A stretch of 64,000 nt of DNA from positions 85,596-149,595 of the forward strand of contig NZ_LDPE01000007.1 in assembly GCF_001447995.1 (NCBI RefSeq), in the 5' to 3' direction. Positions 26,554-36,637 of this stretch are shown here, piece by piece. This DNA is from Maribacter dokdonensis DSW-8. GTDB lineage: Bacteria > Bacteroidota > Bacteroidia > Flavobacteriales > Flavobacteriaceae. The translations under genes and the position numbers were made by a program. Each line of letters begins with the position of its first letter. Within the stretch, counting starts at the first letter, position 1. The notes under the pieces were generated by a model that was not told the DNA's origin, made no database searches, and was given only the letters and a program-made list of their open reading frames with translations.

Positions 26554-29403
26554 TTAAAACCATTTTCTTGTGAAAAGCCCTGTTAAGGTTTTTGGACTTA
26601 CGGTAATGATGAATCTTATTTTTTCACCATAATTTGGTTGAGACACTTCCCATCCGTTGTTGGAGTATACTGGTAGGTAAAGTTCAAAGTAGTCGGTAAC
26701 CAAATTTAATCTGACACCAGAATCATAAACGAATTTACCGTCAAAATCCCTGTTTTTTACTAAACCGGCATCACCATAAAGCTCAATCCATTTCCAAAGA
26801 TTAAAGCTTCCGTTCATGGTTGCCATCCAATCATTTGAAAAACGGTATCGTTGATCTAAGAAAGATTTAAATCCCCCTTCTGCGATAATAATTTGCTGAC
26901 TATAAATACCTGAGTCCTCTGATCTTCCTAAATATCCGTAATCAAACAAGTAATCTGTTGGGCGATCTAAGGCAAAACTGAAAAAGTCCGTTTGGGTTTT
27001 ATTACTTAAAAATTTACCGGCAAAAAATCTAAGATTTAACTGTCTGTTATTCTCAAATAATTTTCGGTATTCATATTCAAATGATAGTTTACTGAAATTT
27101 CCTGCTAGCTGAAAATCTAAAAACCATGATTTGTAATCCAGTATTCCATTGTCCCTATTGATGTATCTAGCATTAAACACACTATAATCTGGGTTTTCTG
27201 GATCGTTGGCCAAATTCTGTAAAGAAGGGTCAAAGTCCCTTAAAATATTTACATACCTAAATGAAAGAAACTCTCTTTTGTTCGATAAGAGATCAGCTGG
27301 TCTAAATCCAAAACTTAAAGACGGAGTTATAGATGTGTATCTGGAATTTTCATTGAAATGGGAGGTAGATGCACCAATACCGTAGTTTGCTACATATAAT
27401 CCACTTTTACTTAAGTACTTTCTGTAGTTGAATTTTCCATAGCCTACAAAGGCTTTTTCCCTAAAGGAATAAGACGGGGCAAAGTCATAGACAAAGGGTC
27501 TCTCAAGCAAGGTTTTGTTATAAAGTCGCATACCCGGTACCCAGCCATCATACACGTTAAAATTTAATATGGGAACATAGAATACCTGGTTGTAATATGG
27601 ATTCTCAGCATCTTTAAAAAAGGTAAACTTTAGCTTTTTGTTGCTTGATAAAAAGCCTTTAAGTGATTTCCAATTATCTCGCTGGTTAAACTCAGGAATC
27701 TTTTGGTCATAATTAAGAACAAGTCTATCTTCTTGATTATTGGGTATGCTAAAGGTTTCTTCTAATTCTATATCTTTAAACCAATATTCTGATATTACGG
27801 AATCTTTCTTTAAACCAAAAACAGAAATAGGCACGTTGGTTCCTTCCTTGTTCTTAAGGGTAATATGTAGGGAGTCTGCTTCCTTTTTTACTTTCTTGAT
27901 CTTGAAATCTATCTTACGATCTGTAGAAACATAATCATTAAAAAACCAATTGATATCAACGTCGGTTGATCGTTTTAAAATAGACTCAAAATCATGAACT
28001 TTGACGTTATTTAACTTAAAATACTTGAAGAAGGTTTTTATACTTTCATCAACATGTTCTTTGCCTATATAATCCGCTAAATATGCTAATCCTAGACCTG
28101 CCTTGTATTTATTGGCAATTTTTTGATTGAATTTTATTAAAGAATCATTAGAGGTTTCTAATGCCTGATCTAAATTTTTACGAGCAGTTAAATTATAAAG
28201 AAAAGAATATTGGTCGTTAAAATCCATTTTGGCCAGTTCAAAACTTCTAAAGCCCCATATTTTAGAAAGTTTGCCCATGAGCTTTTGGTCTGGGTAATAT
28301 TGCTCTACAAAGGCAATCATTAAATAGTTGGCTATGGCGCTGTTCAACCACTGTTCTTTACGTGGGTTTAAGAACATAGTCTCTTTTAAAATACTATTGA
28401 TGGCCGTTTTCAAGAATTTCATTTCAAATTGAAATTGTTCTTCATACGGTCTAATGAAAGAGGGGAGTTGGTTTATACCGTAAAGCGGATTTTTGTTATA
28501 ATCCAGCTCGCTAACCAATATCTTTTCATGAGGGTAGTCACCAAGATTGTTATGTATAAAATTGGCAACCTTGTTAATGGATAGCCCTTGACCTATTGGA
28601 CTGTATCTTGGTGCTCTAAAATCCGTTAGGAACGTCATGTATGGCGTTCTGTGTGTTATAAAGTTTTTTTGTGGGTTTAGAATGATTTCACCACCACGTT
28701 GCAGATTACCTTTTAATTGGGCAAATTGACCATTTGGAAAAGAGGATTCTGATGTTATATCAAAGTTTGAAGCTAAAAAAAGACTATCTGGAAATTTAAA
28801 ATTTATGACCGTATTGGTCACGTCCATATATAAATCCTCAATGTTCTTATTTGAGTAAAGGTGCCATTTGCCATCATAAACCGCAGGTGTTAGGTACCAA
28901 TCTTTTAGATAGTAATCTCCCTTATTATCATAACCATACGGAGTGTACTTATTTGGTGGTAACTTCACTTTATAAGTGATATGGATTTTGGTAGACTCGC
29001 CAGGTGGTAGAATATCTTTTAAGGTGACCTTTACTATATCTTTACCTTCCGTACGGCTCCATTCAAGTCCATTATAGGTTTCGTCGACTACACTTGTAAT
29101 TGTAGTTTTACCGCGTTCATCTGCTTTTGCCAAATGAAGCGATTTTTTGAATTCTTGAGCAAACCTCTTTGCTAATGCTGTGTTTTTATCTGAATAGGCA
29201 TTTGCCCAATCGTTGAAATATATAACACCTAAATTATAGTTAGATTTATTGAAATAGGTGAATTCTTGCTTAATATCCAACTCTTTGGTATACTCGTTTA
29301 AACTAACTGTAAGGTTAGTGTTATACTGAGCATAACCAATAGTAATGTTGGTTACTAAGAGAATAATACAGTAAAGGAAAAAGGATTGAAAGTTACGTAC
29401 CAA
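26554..29403 (-). CDS. Inactive M1-like domain fused to a barrel-like C-terminus
   Basis: The 949-residue protein has a signal peptide ending GYAQ. Residues about 25-500 follow the M1 aminopeptidase layout (beta domain, then helices). No HExxH exists, and the WLNEGFATY equivalent near residue 350 reads WLNSAIANYL, so the zinc ligands are lost. The region after about residue 580 has alternating, aromatic-rich strands (YGKFNYRKYLSKSGLYVANYGIG, LSFRYVNILRDF) and ends in Arg-Lys-Trp-Phe, as expected for an outer-membrane beta barrel. The front part is probably a periplasmic scaffold. It lies 8 bases from the LOG-family gene. Exact function unknown. Confidence 0.75.
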   Translation of the reverse strand: MVRNFQSFFLYCIILLVTNITIGYAQYNTNLTVSLNEYTKELDIKQEFTYFNKSNYNLGVIYFNDWANAYSDKNTALAKRFAQEFKKSLHLAKADERGKTTITSVVDETYNGLEWSRTEGKDIVKVTLKDILPPGESTKIHITYKVKLPPNKYTPYGYDNKGDYYLKDWYLTPAVYDGKWHLYSNKNIEDLYMDVTNTVINFKFPDSLFLASNFDITSESSFPNGQFAQLKGNLQRGGEIILNPQKNFITHRTPYMTFLTDFRAPRYSPIGQGLSINKVANFIHNNLGDYPHEKILVSELDYNKNPLYGINQLPSFIRPYEEQFQFEMKFLKTAINSILKETMFLNPRKEQWLNSAIANYLMIAFVEQYYPDQKLMGKLSKIWGFRSFELAKMDFNDQYSFLYNLTARKNLDQALETSNDSLIKFNQKIANKYKAGLGLAYLADYIGKEHVDESIKTFFKYFKLNNVKVHDFESILKRSTDVDINWFFNDYVSTDRKIDFKIKKVKKEADSLHITLKNKEGTNVPISVFGLKKDSVISEYWFKDIELEETFSIPNNQEDRLVLNYDQKIPEFNQRDNWKSLKGFLSSNKKLKFTFFKDAENPYYNQVFYVPILNFNVYDGWVPGMRLYNKTLLERPFVYDFAPSYSFREKAFVGYGKFNYRKYLSKSGLYVANYGIGASTSHFNENSRYTSITPSLSFGFRPADLLSNKREFLSFRYVNILRDFDPSLQNLANDPENPDYSVFNARYINRDNGILDYKSWFLDFQLAGNFSKLSFEYEYRKLFENNRQLNLRFFAGKFLSNKTQTDFFSFALDRPTDYLFDYGYLGRSEDSGIYSQQIIIAEGGFKSFLDQRYRFSNDWMATMNGSFNLWKWIELYGDAGLVKNRDFDGKFVYDSGVRLNLVTDYFELYLPVYSNNGWEVSQPNYGEKIRFIITVSPKTLTGLFTRKWF

Positions 29404-29411
29404 GGCTTAGA

Positions 29412-30098
29412 TTAAAAATTAGGACTCATGCTGTGCCCTTTGTAAAAGGAATCGATTATTTCAACTACTTCTTCTTCTGTATCTACTATTTTGATAAGGT
29501 TTAAATCTTCCGGACTTATATTGCCCATCTTCAACATGGTGCCTTTAACCCAGTCCATAAGACCTGTCCAGAATTCACTGCCAACCAATATGATCGGGAA
29601 CTTACCAATTTTATGTGTTTGTATTAACGTTATTGCTTCAAAAAGCTCATCTAAAGTTCCAAAGCCACCTGGCATTACCACAAAACCTTGAGAATATTTT
29701 ACGAACATTACTTTCCTTACGAAGAAGTAATCAAAATCCAAGCTTTTATCATTGTCGATATAGGGATTGTCATGCTGTTCAAAAGGAAGGTCTATGTTCA
29801 GACCCACAGAAGTTCCACCGGCAAGATTTGCACCTCTGTTACCCGCTTCCATAATACCAGGGCCACCACCAGTAATTACACCATAGCCAGCTTCTGCTAT
29901 ACTTTTTGCAATAGAAACCGCCAATTTGTAGTAAGGGTCTTCTTCTTTGGTTCTGGCAGAACCAAAAATAGATACACATGGGCCAATCTTGCTCATACGC
30001 TCAAAACCATTTACAAACTCTCCCATTATCTTAAAAATGGCCCAAGAGTCATTGGTTTTTATTTCATTCCAGCCTTTGTGATGTTTTTCTGATCTCAT
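29412..30098 (-). CDS. LOG-family (TIGR00730) nucleotide phosphoribohydrolase-like protein
   Basis: The 228-residue Rossmann-like protein carries both LOG signatures: GGGPGIMEAGNRGA and PGGFGTLDELFEA. Members, long labelled lysine decarboxylases, cleave nucleoside 5'-monophosphates such as cytokinin precursors to a base and ribose 5-phosphate. A general nucleotide-salvage role is more likely in a bacterium. It lies between uvrA and the M1-like/barrel gene on the same strand, with short gaps. Confidence 0.88.
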   Translation of the reverse strand: MRSEKHHKGWNEIKTNDSWAIFKIMGEFVNGFERMSKIGPCVSIFGSARTKEEDPYYKLAVSIAKSIAEAGYGVITGGGPGIMEAGNRGANLAGGTSVGLNIDLPFEQHDNPYIDNDKSLDFDYFFVRKVMFVKYSQGFVVMPGGFGTLDELFEAITLIQTHKIGKFPIILVGSEFWTGLMDWVKGTMLKMGNISPEDLNLIKIVDTEEEVVEIIDSFYKGHSMSPNF

Positions 30099-30138
30099 TC
30101 GTTTATATATTCTTTTAGATAATTTTTTTATCTATTTA

Positions 30139-32970
30139 TTATTTTAATTCTCTCTTTAAAAATTTAGCCGTGTAGCTTTTCTTGTTTTTAGCTACTTGCT
30201 CTGGAGTACCTTTGGCAACCAATTGCCCTCCTGAGCGACCACCTTCGTAACCAATATCAATAATGTGGTCTACCATTTTAATTACGTCCATATTATGTTC
30301 AATAACTAACACAGTATTTCCTTTATTGGCTAATTTATTCAAAACTTCCATCAAAACCCTTATATCTTCAAAATGAAGTCCGGTTGTAGGTTCATCTAAA
30401 ATATAGAAGGTATTACCGGTATCTCTTTTAGAAAGTTCGGTAGCCAATTTTATACGTTGTGCTTCTCCCCCGGATAGGGTGGTGGATTGTTGCCCCAACG
30501 ATATATATCCCAATCCTACATCTTGGATGGTCTTTAACTTACGATGTATTTTTGGAATAAGTTCAAAAAATGATACGGCTTCGTTAATGGTCATTTCCAG
30601 AACGTCTGATATAGATTTGCCTTTATAGCGTATTTCCAAGGTTTCCCTATTGAATCTTTTGCCGTTGCAGGTTTCACATTCCACATAAACATCGGGCAAG
30701 AAATTCATTTCTATGACCCTTAGACCTCCACCTTGACAGGTTTCACATCTACCGCCTTTTACATTAAAACTGAATCTACCTGGTTTATACCCCCTTATAG
30801 ATGCTTCGGTGGTTTTTGCGAACAAAGATCTTATTTCGCTGAACACACCGGTGTATGTTGCAGGGTTTGATCTTGGTGTTCTACCAATGGGAGATTGGTT
30901 AATGTCAATTACTTTATCTATATGCTCTAGACCGGTTATCTTTTTATAAGGCATTGGTTTTTTAACGCCATTAAAGTAATGTGCGTTCATTATAGGATAA
31001 AGCGTCTCATTGATCAAGGTAGATTTTCCACTACCTGAGACACCGGTTACCCCGATCATTTTCCCCAGTGGGAATTTTACGGTAATGTTCTTTAAGTTGT
31101 TACCTGTGCAGCCAGATAACACAATCTCATTACCGTTGCCTTCTCTTCTTTTTTTAGGAACTTCAATCTCCTTAACTCCCGTCATGTAATCCGCGGTCAA
31201 GGTATGTACATGTTTTAACTCTTCCGGTGTTCCTTGAGAAATTATTTCACCACCGTTCTTACCCGCTTTTGGACCTATGTCAATGACATGGTCTGCACGC
31301 TCAATCATATCACGGTCATGTTCCACTACTATGACAGAATTTCCTATATCCCTTAAAGATTCCAACGATTTTATTAATCTTTCGTTATCTCGTTGGTGTA
31401 GCCCAATACTAGGCTCATCAAGAATATAGAGTACGCCTACCAATTGTGAACCTATCTGTGTGGCCAATCTAATACGTTGTGCTTCACCACCTGAGAGCGA
31501 TTTAGAACTTCTGTTCAATGAAAGGTAATCTAAACCTACATCTAATAAAAACTGTATTCTTGTGGTAATTTCCTTAATGATTTCTTCGGCTATTTTTAGC
31601 TGGTTACCACTAAGTTTTTTGTCTAACCCTTTAAAAAATGATGCAAGTTCAACAATGTCAAAATTTGCCAATTCGGCAATATTCTTCTCTTCAATTTTGA
31701 AATAAAGTGATTCCTTTTTTAGGCGAAAACCTGTACATGTAGGACATGTAATTTTGTCCATATACTCTTTTGCCCATCTTTTGATTGAAGTAGAAGCGGC
31801 CTCCTCGAACTGATTTTTTATAAAGTTTGATATACCTTCATAATCTATCTTATAGGTGCGTTTAACACCTAAGGTTTTTGAATCTACATCAAAACTTTCT
31901 TTGCCTCCGTTCAACAGAATCTCAATAGCTTCAGCAGGAATAGTGTCTATTGGGTCCGTGATTTTAAAACTATATCGTTCGGCAATAGTTTCTATTTGTT
32001 TAAAGGCCCATGACTTTTTGTAATCTCCCAAAGGAGCAATACCACCACCTTTAATGGATAATTTTTTGTTAGGGAATATTTTCTTTTCATTCACCTCATA
32101 CACATGGCCTAATCCTTTACAATTGGGACACATACCCTTAGGGGAATTAAAAGAAAATGTATTGGGCTCAGGAGTAGGATAGGAGATGCCTGTGGTGGGG
32201 CACATTAAATCCCTACTGAAATACCTAGGTATATCGGTGCCTTCTTCAATCACCATTAAGACGTTGTCACCACTATACATGGCCGTATTGATACTTTCTG
32301 ATAATCGTTTATGAAAGTCCTCACTTTCTGCAACCTTTAACCTGTCTATAACGATCTCTATATCATGGGTTTTGTAACGGTCCACTTTCATGCCCTTTAC
32401 AATATCCTTTATTTCACCGTCAACTCTTACCTTTAAAAAACCTTGTTTGGCTATCTGCTCAAAAAGTTCACGGTAATGCCCTTTTCTTGACTTAATTACT
32501 GGTGCAAGAATGTTGATTTTCTTGTCTAAATAAGATTCAATGATCAAGTTTTTAATTTGCTCATCGCTATAGCTTACCATCTTTTCACCAGTATTGTAAC
32601 TATGCGCATCTGCAGCACGGGCGTAAAGTAGCCTTAAGAAATCATAAATTTCGGTAATGGTACCAACGGTAGATCTTGGAGATTTTGAAGTGGTTTTTTG
32701 TTCTATGGCAATTACAGGAGACAAGCCATCTATCTTATCAACATCTGGGCGTTCTAAACCTCCCAAAAATTGTCTTGCATAGGCAGAAAACGTTTCAATA
32801 TATCGTCTTTGTCCTTCTGCATAAATGGTATCGAATGCCAATGATGATTTGCCACTACCAGATAGACCGGTAATAACGACCAATTTATCTCTAGGTATGG
32901 TAACATCTATATTTTTAAGGTTATGAACGCGTGCGCCCTTGACCTCTATGTTTTCTTCAAAATTAATCAT
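30139..32970 (-). CDS. uvrA: Excinuclease ABC subunit A
   Basis: The start at ATG 32970 (MINFEENIEVKGARVHNL) is preferred; the in-frame ATG at 32991 adds seven residues with no family match. The 943-residue protein has two ABC ATPase halves: Walker A GLSGSGKSSLA near residue 35 and GVSGSGKSTLINE near 645, with signatures LSGGEAQRIRLA and LSGGEAQRIKLA. Zinc modules are at CPNCKGLGH (about 280), CPTCTGF (about 410) and CETCQGGG...CETCNGKR (about 742-768). It detects bulky DNA lesions with UvrB. Confidence 0.97.
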   Translation of the reverse strand: MINFEENIEVKGARVHNLKNIDVTIPRDKLVVITGLSGSGKSSLAFDTIYAEGQRRYIETFSAYARQFLGGLERPDVDKIDGLSPVIAIEQKTTSKSPRSTVGTITEIYDFLRLLYARAADAHSYNTGEKMVSYSDEQIKNLIIESYLDKKINILAPVIKSRKGHYRELFEQIAKQGFLKVRVDGEIKDIVKGMKVDRYKTHDIEIVIDRLKVAESEDFHKRLSESINTAMYSGDNVLMVIEEGTDIPRYFSRDLMCPTTGISYPTPEPNTFSFNSPKGMCPNCKGLGHVYEVNEKKIFPNKKLSIKGGGIAPLGDYKKSWAFKQIETIAERYSFKITDPIDTIPAEAIEILLNGGKESFDVDSKTLGVKRTYKIDYEGISNFIKNQFEEAASTSIKRWAKEYMDKITCPTCTGFRLKKESLYFKIEEKNIAELANFDIVELASFFKGLDKKLSGNQLKIAEEIIKEITTRIQFLLDVGLDYLSLNRSSKSLSGGEAQRIRLATQIGSQLVGVLYILDEPSIGLHQRDNERLIKSLESLRDIGNSVIVVEHDRDMIERADHVIDIGPKAGKNGGEIISQGTPEELKHVHTLTADYMTGVKEIEVPKKRREGNGNEIVLSGCTGNNLKNITVKFPLGKMIGVTGVSGSGKSTLINETLYPIMNAHYFNGVKKPMPYKKITGLEHIDKVIDINQSPIGRTPRSNPATYTGVFSEIRSLFAKTTEASIRGYKPGRFSFNVKGGRCETCQGGGLRVIEMNFLPDVYVECETCNGKRFNRETLEIRYKGKSISDVLEMTINEAVSFFELIPKIHRKLKTIQDVGLGYISLGQQSTTLSGGEAQRIKLATELSKRDTGNTFYILDEPTTGLHFEDIRVLMEVLNKLANKGNTVLVIEHNMDVIKMVDHIIDIGYEGGRSGGQLVAKGTPEQVAKNKKSYTAKFLKRELK

Positions 32971-33085
32971 GTATTCACAGCAAAGTTGCAAAAGTACGAT
33001 TTTGAGTGCGAATTACATACGTTACCTTTTAGTTTGAAATGCTATAATCTCTTTAATTTTTAATGCAATACGTATATGATGTTAT

Positions 33086-33907
33086 TTATTCATGAAGAAC
33101 GAGCAAGGGTACAGATGATTGATGGTTTAATTGTGATTTGGAAGGATTGAAAAATAATTGCTGGAACAGATTTATATTTTTTGCTGCCATGGTAAGCATT
33201 TCAACACTATTGTCAGTCAGATAGGTGGTAATGGTTTCTTTAATGTTCAATCCTTGAATTTCTTTGAAGCAATGAAAACCTGTAAACATTTCCTTTAAAT
33301 AATCATGCAAGTAAGCTTTGTTGGCAATTTGGGTGTTTGAGAAGTTTGTTTTTGCCTGCGTAACATGAACCACGTCTAAGGTCGCATTTGATATTTGTAA
33401 AACTTCGGTCAAAGATTTAAGAATGGGGTAGGTGTAGAAAATGTTATAATCTGTTGGAAACCCAATTTTGCTTGGTTTTTTGATAGAAACTTTGTCTGAT
33501 ACCACCAATACATTGCATGGTACTTTTGTAATTACATTTACTGTATTGCGGCCAAAAATAGTGTGTTCATAATTTGAAGTGCCTTTTGCACCCATAATAA
33601 TAAGGTCTATTTTTTTTTCGTCCACGGTTTTTTTAATGATGTCGGTAAAGTTGCCATAATCTCTTAAAGTGATAAACTGATGTAAAAAGTTAGACTTTAA
33701 TTGTGCTAATTGATCAAAAAAGAGATTCAGTTTTTTATGTATGGGTAATGATGTACCTATACTATTTTTATTGACAGATTTGTCACTTAATTCTTCAACA
33801 TATAGTACATAAAAGGTGCATTGGTCATAGCCATACAGGCATGCGGCATATTTTAGCGCATTCCAAGAATTTGCCGAGAAATCAGTAGGAATTAATATGT
33901 GTTTCAT
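33086..33907 (-). CDS. Tandem universal stress protein
   Basis: The 273-residue protein has two Usp domains. The first opens KHILIPTDFSANSWNALKYA and holds a nucleotide-binding-like block (IIMGAKGTS, then HTIFGRNTVNVI). The second (about residues 150-273) opens KIGFPTDYNIFYTYPILKSL and is more diverged, without the G-x2-G-x9-G motif. It follows the REC-Crp regulator and PAS kinase genes on the same strand (68-base gap), suggesting it belongs to their stress response. Confidence 0.87.
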   Translation of the reverse strand: MKHILIPTDFSANSWNALKYAACLYGYDQCTFYVLYVEELSDKSVNKNSIGTSLPIHKKLNLFFDQLAQLKSNFLHQFITLRDYGNFTDIIKKTVDEKKIDLIIMGAKGTSNYEHTIFGRNTVNVITKVPCNVLVVSDKVSIKKPSKIGFPTDYNIFYTYPILKSLTEVLQISNATLDVVHVTQAKTNFSNTQIANKAYLHDYLKEMFTGFHCFKEIQGLNIKETITTYLTDNSVEMLTMAAKNINLFQQLFFNPSKSQLNHQSSVPLLVLHE

Positions 33908-33975
33908 TCATAAGGCTTACTCGTCAAAAGTAATCCCATATTAAATGCTGGTAAATGATATTTATCAGATTTGAA

Positions 33976-35028
33976 TTAATTTACATATTGTAAGGCCTTT
34001 AACTCTATAATTTGAATGTTTCTACCTTCAATAACAATGAGTCCTTCTTTTTTAAAACCAGATAATGTACGTATTAAACTCTCTGTAGCTATGCCGGCAA
34101 CACTTGCCAAATCATTCCTAGAAATTCGTATGGGTTCATTGGGTTTGGTATTCATTAACTCGGCAAATTGGAGTAAGGTCTGCGCCGTTTTTCTTCGAAC
34201 GGAGCTATAGGCCATTTGTAATAATTGGGCTTTGATCATCGAAATGTTTTCAGACAACAACTCCATTAATTCCATAGAGATGTTCTTGTTCTCATTCAGT
34301 ATTGTTTTGAGGTTATCTTTAGAAATCCCTGCAAGTTCTACCGTTTCTAAAGCCGTGGCAGTCTCTTGGTACGGTACGTTATTTAAAAAAGAGGTGAAAC
34401 CTAAGAAGTCATCTGCCTTAGACAATGAGGTAATCAACTCTTTACCGTCAGTATCCATACTATGGCACTTTACAAGACCTTTTAAGATGAGATAAATCTT
34501 GTTTGATCTGGCACCCTCATCATAAATTGATTCCCCTGCTTTAAAACTGGAAACCTCACCATTGTCGTCAAAGAAGTTTTTGAGTTCATGAACCGTACGT
34601 ATTTCATTATCTGTGACACCATGTTCTTTGGTGCTCTCATCTTGCATACGTTTAATCAATTCTGCTTTTGCAAGTCTACTTTCAATAGCGCTGATAAGAT
34701 CTTCTTCATCAAAAGGCTTGGTAAGGTAATCATCTGCACCTAGATCCATTCCTTTCCGTATTTCTTTGTGCTCAGTTTTAGCCGATAAAAAGATAAAAGG
34801 AATTTGTTTTGTTTTTTCGTTATTAGATAATTGTTGTAGCACTCCATAGCCATCCAATTCTGGCATCATAATGTCGCAAATAATAATGTCCGGCACATCT
34901 TCAATGGCTGCATCAACACCTATTTTTCCGTTGGGTGCGGTATTTACGCTATAACCAGCTAATTCTAAAAGTTCTTCCGTGTTTTCACGTAAGGCCTTGT
35001 CATCTTCGATCAATAGAATTTGTTTCAT
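33976..35028 (-). CDS. Hybrid response regulator: REC plus Crp/Fnr output
   Basis: Residues 1-120 form a receiver domain with phospho-acceptor Asp52 (IICDIMMPE), acidic pocket EDD (8-10) and Lys104 (LTKPF). About residues 145-245 form a cyclic-nucleotide-type beta roll (FKAGESIYDEGARSNKIYLILKG), and about 270-345 a Crp-type winged helix (NDLASVAGIATESLIRTLSGFKKEGLI). No Cys cluster for an Fe-S centre is seen, so it is not a classical FNR. The kinase gene ends 4 bases upstream, so the pair should be co-expressed and act together. Confidence 0.9.
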   Translation of the reverse strand: MKQILLIEDDKALRENTEELLELAGYSVNTAPNGKIGVDAAIEDVPDIIICDIMMPELDGYGVLQQLSNNEKTKQIPFIFLSAKTEHKEIRKGMDLGADDYLTKPFDEEDLISAIESRLAKAELIKRMQDESTKEHGVTDNEIRTVHELKNFFDDNGEVSSFKAGESIYDEGARSNKIYLILKGLVKCHSMDTDGKELITSLSKADDFLGFTSFLNNVPYQETATALETVELAGISKDNLKTILNENKNISMELMELLSENISMIKAQLLQMAYSSVRRKTAQTLLQFAELMNTKPNEPIRISRNDLASVAGIATESLIRTLSGFKKEGLIVIEGRNIQIIELKALQYVN

Positions 35029-35032
35029 AATG

Positions 35033-36544
35033 TTAGCTGGTTTTTAAATTAGGTATACTTAGTGTAAACGTAGATCCAACACTTATTTTACTGGTGAATT
35101 CTAGACTTCCTCCTAAGTTTTCCATATGTTGTTTTGCGATATTAAGACCAATACCGGTACCTTGGGTTAGTAATGCGTTTTCTGCTCTAAAATAGCGATT
35201 AAAAATATGCTTCTGTTCTTCTTGGGGAATACCAATGCCTTGGTCAATTACGCTAATGATTATGTTAGTATCGTTCAATGTCACTTTAATGGTAATAGTA
35301 GTATCTTCAGGAGAGTACTTTATGGCGTTATGTATTAAATTAGATAAGGCCAACTCTAGTGTTTTTTCATCAAAATTGATGTTTAGCTCGTCAATATTTT
35401 CTGGGTAATGAATTTGTTGACCAGATTTTAAAAGCATATTACTATTGTATACTACTTCGTTTACAATTTTGCTTAACGGAAATTCTTCTACTTTGTAATT
35501 CACTTTGCCGGACTCTAAACGCTCTACAGATAAAAAATCGGTTAGTATGGTGTCTAAATATTTTACTTTACTTTTAATTGTTGCCACATGTTTGTCCCTC
35601 TTTGGTTGCTGATCGGTCTGAGTATATTTTCCTAGCAAGGTGATAGAGGTGAGTATACTACTTAAAGGCGTTTTAAATTCGTGCGATACCAATGATAAAA
35701 ACCTGGTCTTTAATTCGTTGAGTTCTTTTTCTACGGCTAGAGCTTCCGTTAATTGCTGTGTGCGTTCCTCAACTTTTTTCTCTAGATTTTCGGTGTAATT
35801 TTTTCTTTCGGTTATATCTAGTATAAATGCTACGAAAACCTTCTTTTTTCCTAATTCGGACAACTGCAAATGAACTTCTACTGGGTAAGTAGAACCATCC
35901 TTTCTACCGTGTATCGTTTCAAATTTAACTTTGGGAATTTCATTATTAAGTAATGGGGAAATCAATTTTTTAAAGTTTTCTTCATTGAACTCCGGTTTAA
36001 TGTCTACCGGGGTCATTTCATACATTTCCGTTATGGTATAACCAATGTTTCTTTGCGCTTCTTTATTGACATTCAAAAACTTGAAGGTTTCTGCATCAAA
36101 CACAAAAATTTCGTTGAGGGATTCGTCAAAAATTCGTGCCCAATGACTTAGTTCTTCTTCTTTGTTCTTTCTTTCGGTAATATCGATCACCAAGGCCATA
36201 ACATAAGTAGATCCGTAAAATTCAAACGGATTTAAGCCGGCCTCTACCGGAAATTCTTTGCCACTTTTAGTAATGCCGTAGAGATTTCTACCGTGTCCCA
36301 TTTGTCGTTTATCACTATTGGCAATAAACTTGTTTACATTTTTACTATGGTTGGCAAGATATCTTTTAGGTATTAAGATATCCAACGGTTTTCCTAATAA
36401 TTCCCCCTTTTCATACCCAAACATTTGTTCTGTAGACGTATTGGTGGCCACTACATTTTGTTGGGCATCAACAACAATAATACCTTCTGAAACTCCTTCT
36501 GAAAGCAAATTGAAGATATCACTGTTCTTTTGAAAATCTTGCAT
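35033..36544 (-). CDS. Cytosolic PAS-domain sensor histidine kinase
   Basis: The 503-residue protein has no membrane segment. PAS domain 1 covers about residues 10-130 (IIVVDAQQNVVATNTSTEQMFGY), PAS domain 2 about 135-255 (IFVFDAETFKFLNVNKEAQ). A short coiled coil, the HisKA site SHEFKTPL (His near 287) and HATPase boxes (NLIHNAIKYSPE, VIDQGIGIPQEEQ, GTGIGLNI) follow. The signal is probably internal (redox, oxygen or a small ligand), but no cofactor-binding residue identifies it. A CAAATATA at 36550-36557, the reverse of a -7 box, lies right before the start, so the transcript may be nearly leaderless. Confidence 0.92.
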   Translation of the reverse strand: MQDFQKNSDIFNLLSEGVSEGIIVVDAQQNVVATNTSTEQMFGYEKGELLGKPLDILIPKRYLANHSKNVNKFIANSDKRQMGHGRNLYGITKSGKEFPVEAGLNPFEFYGSTYVMALVIDITERKNKEEELSHWARIFDESLNEIFVFDAETFKFLNVNKEAQRNIGYTITEMYEMTPVDIKPEFNEENFKKLISPLLNNEIPKVKFETIHGRKDGSTYPVEVHLQLSELGKKKVFVAFILDITERKNYTENLEKKVEERTQQLTEALAVEKELNELKTRFLSLVSHEFKTPLSSILTSITLLGKYTQTDQQPKRDKHVATIKSKVKYLDTILTDFLSVERLESGKVNYKVEEFPLSKIVNEVVYNSNMLLKSGQQIHYPENIDELNINFDEKTLELALSNLIHNAIKYSPEDTTITIKVTLNDTNIIISVIDQGIGIPQEEQKHIFNRYFRAENALLTQGTGIGLNIAKQHMENLGGSLEFTSKISVGSTFTLSIPNLKTS

Positions 36545-36637
36545 AGTATCAAATATATAGATTACGACTGATTTTTATCATATATAAAGTGGGTTCTGAG
36601 CTGTATTTTCATGGTAAATTCATAGAAAAATTATAAA

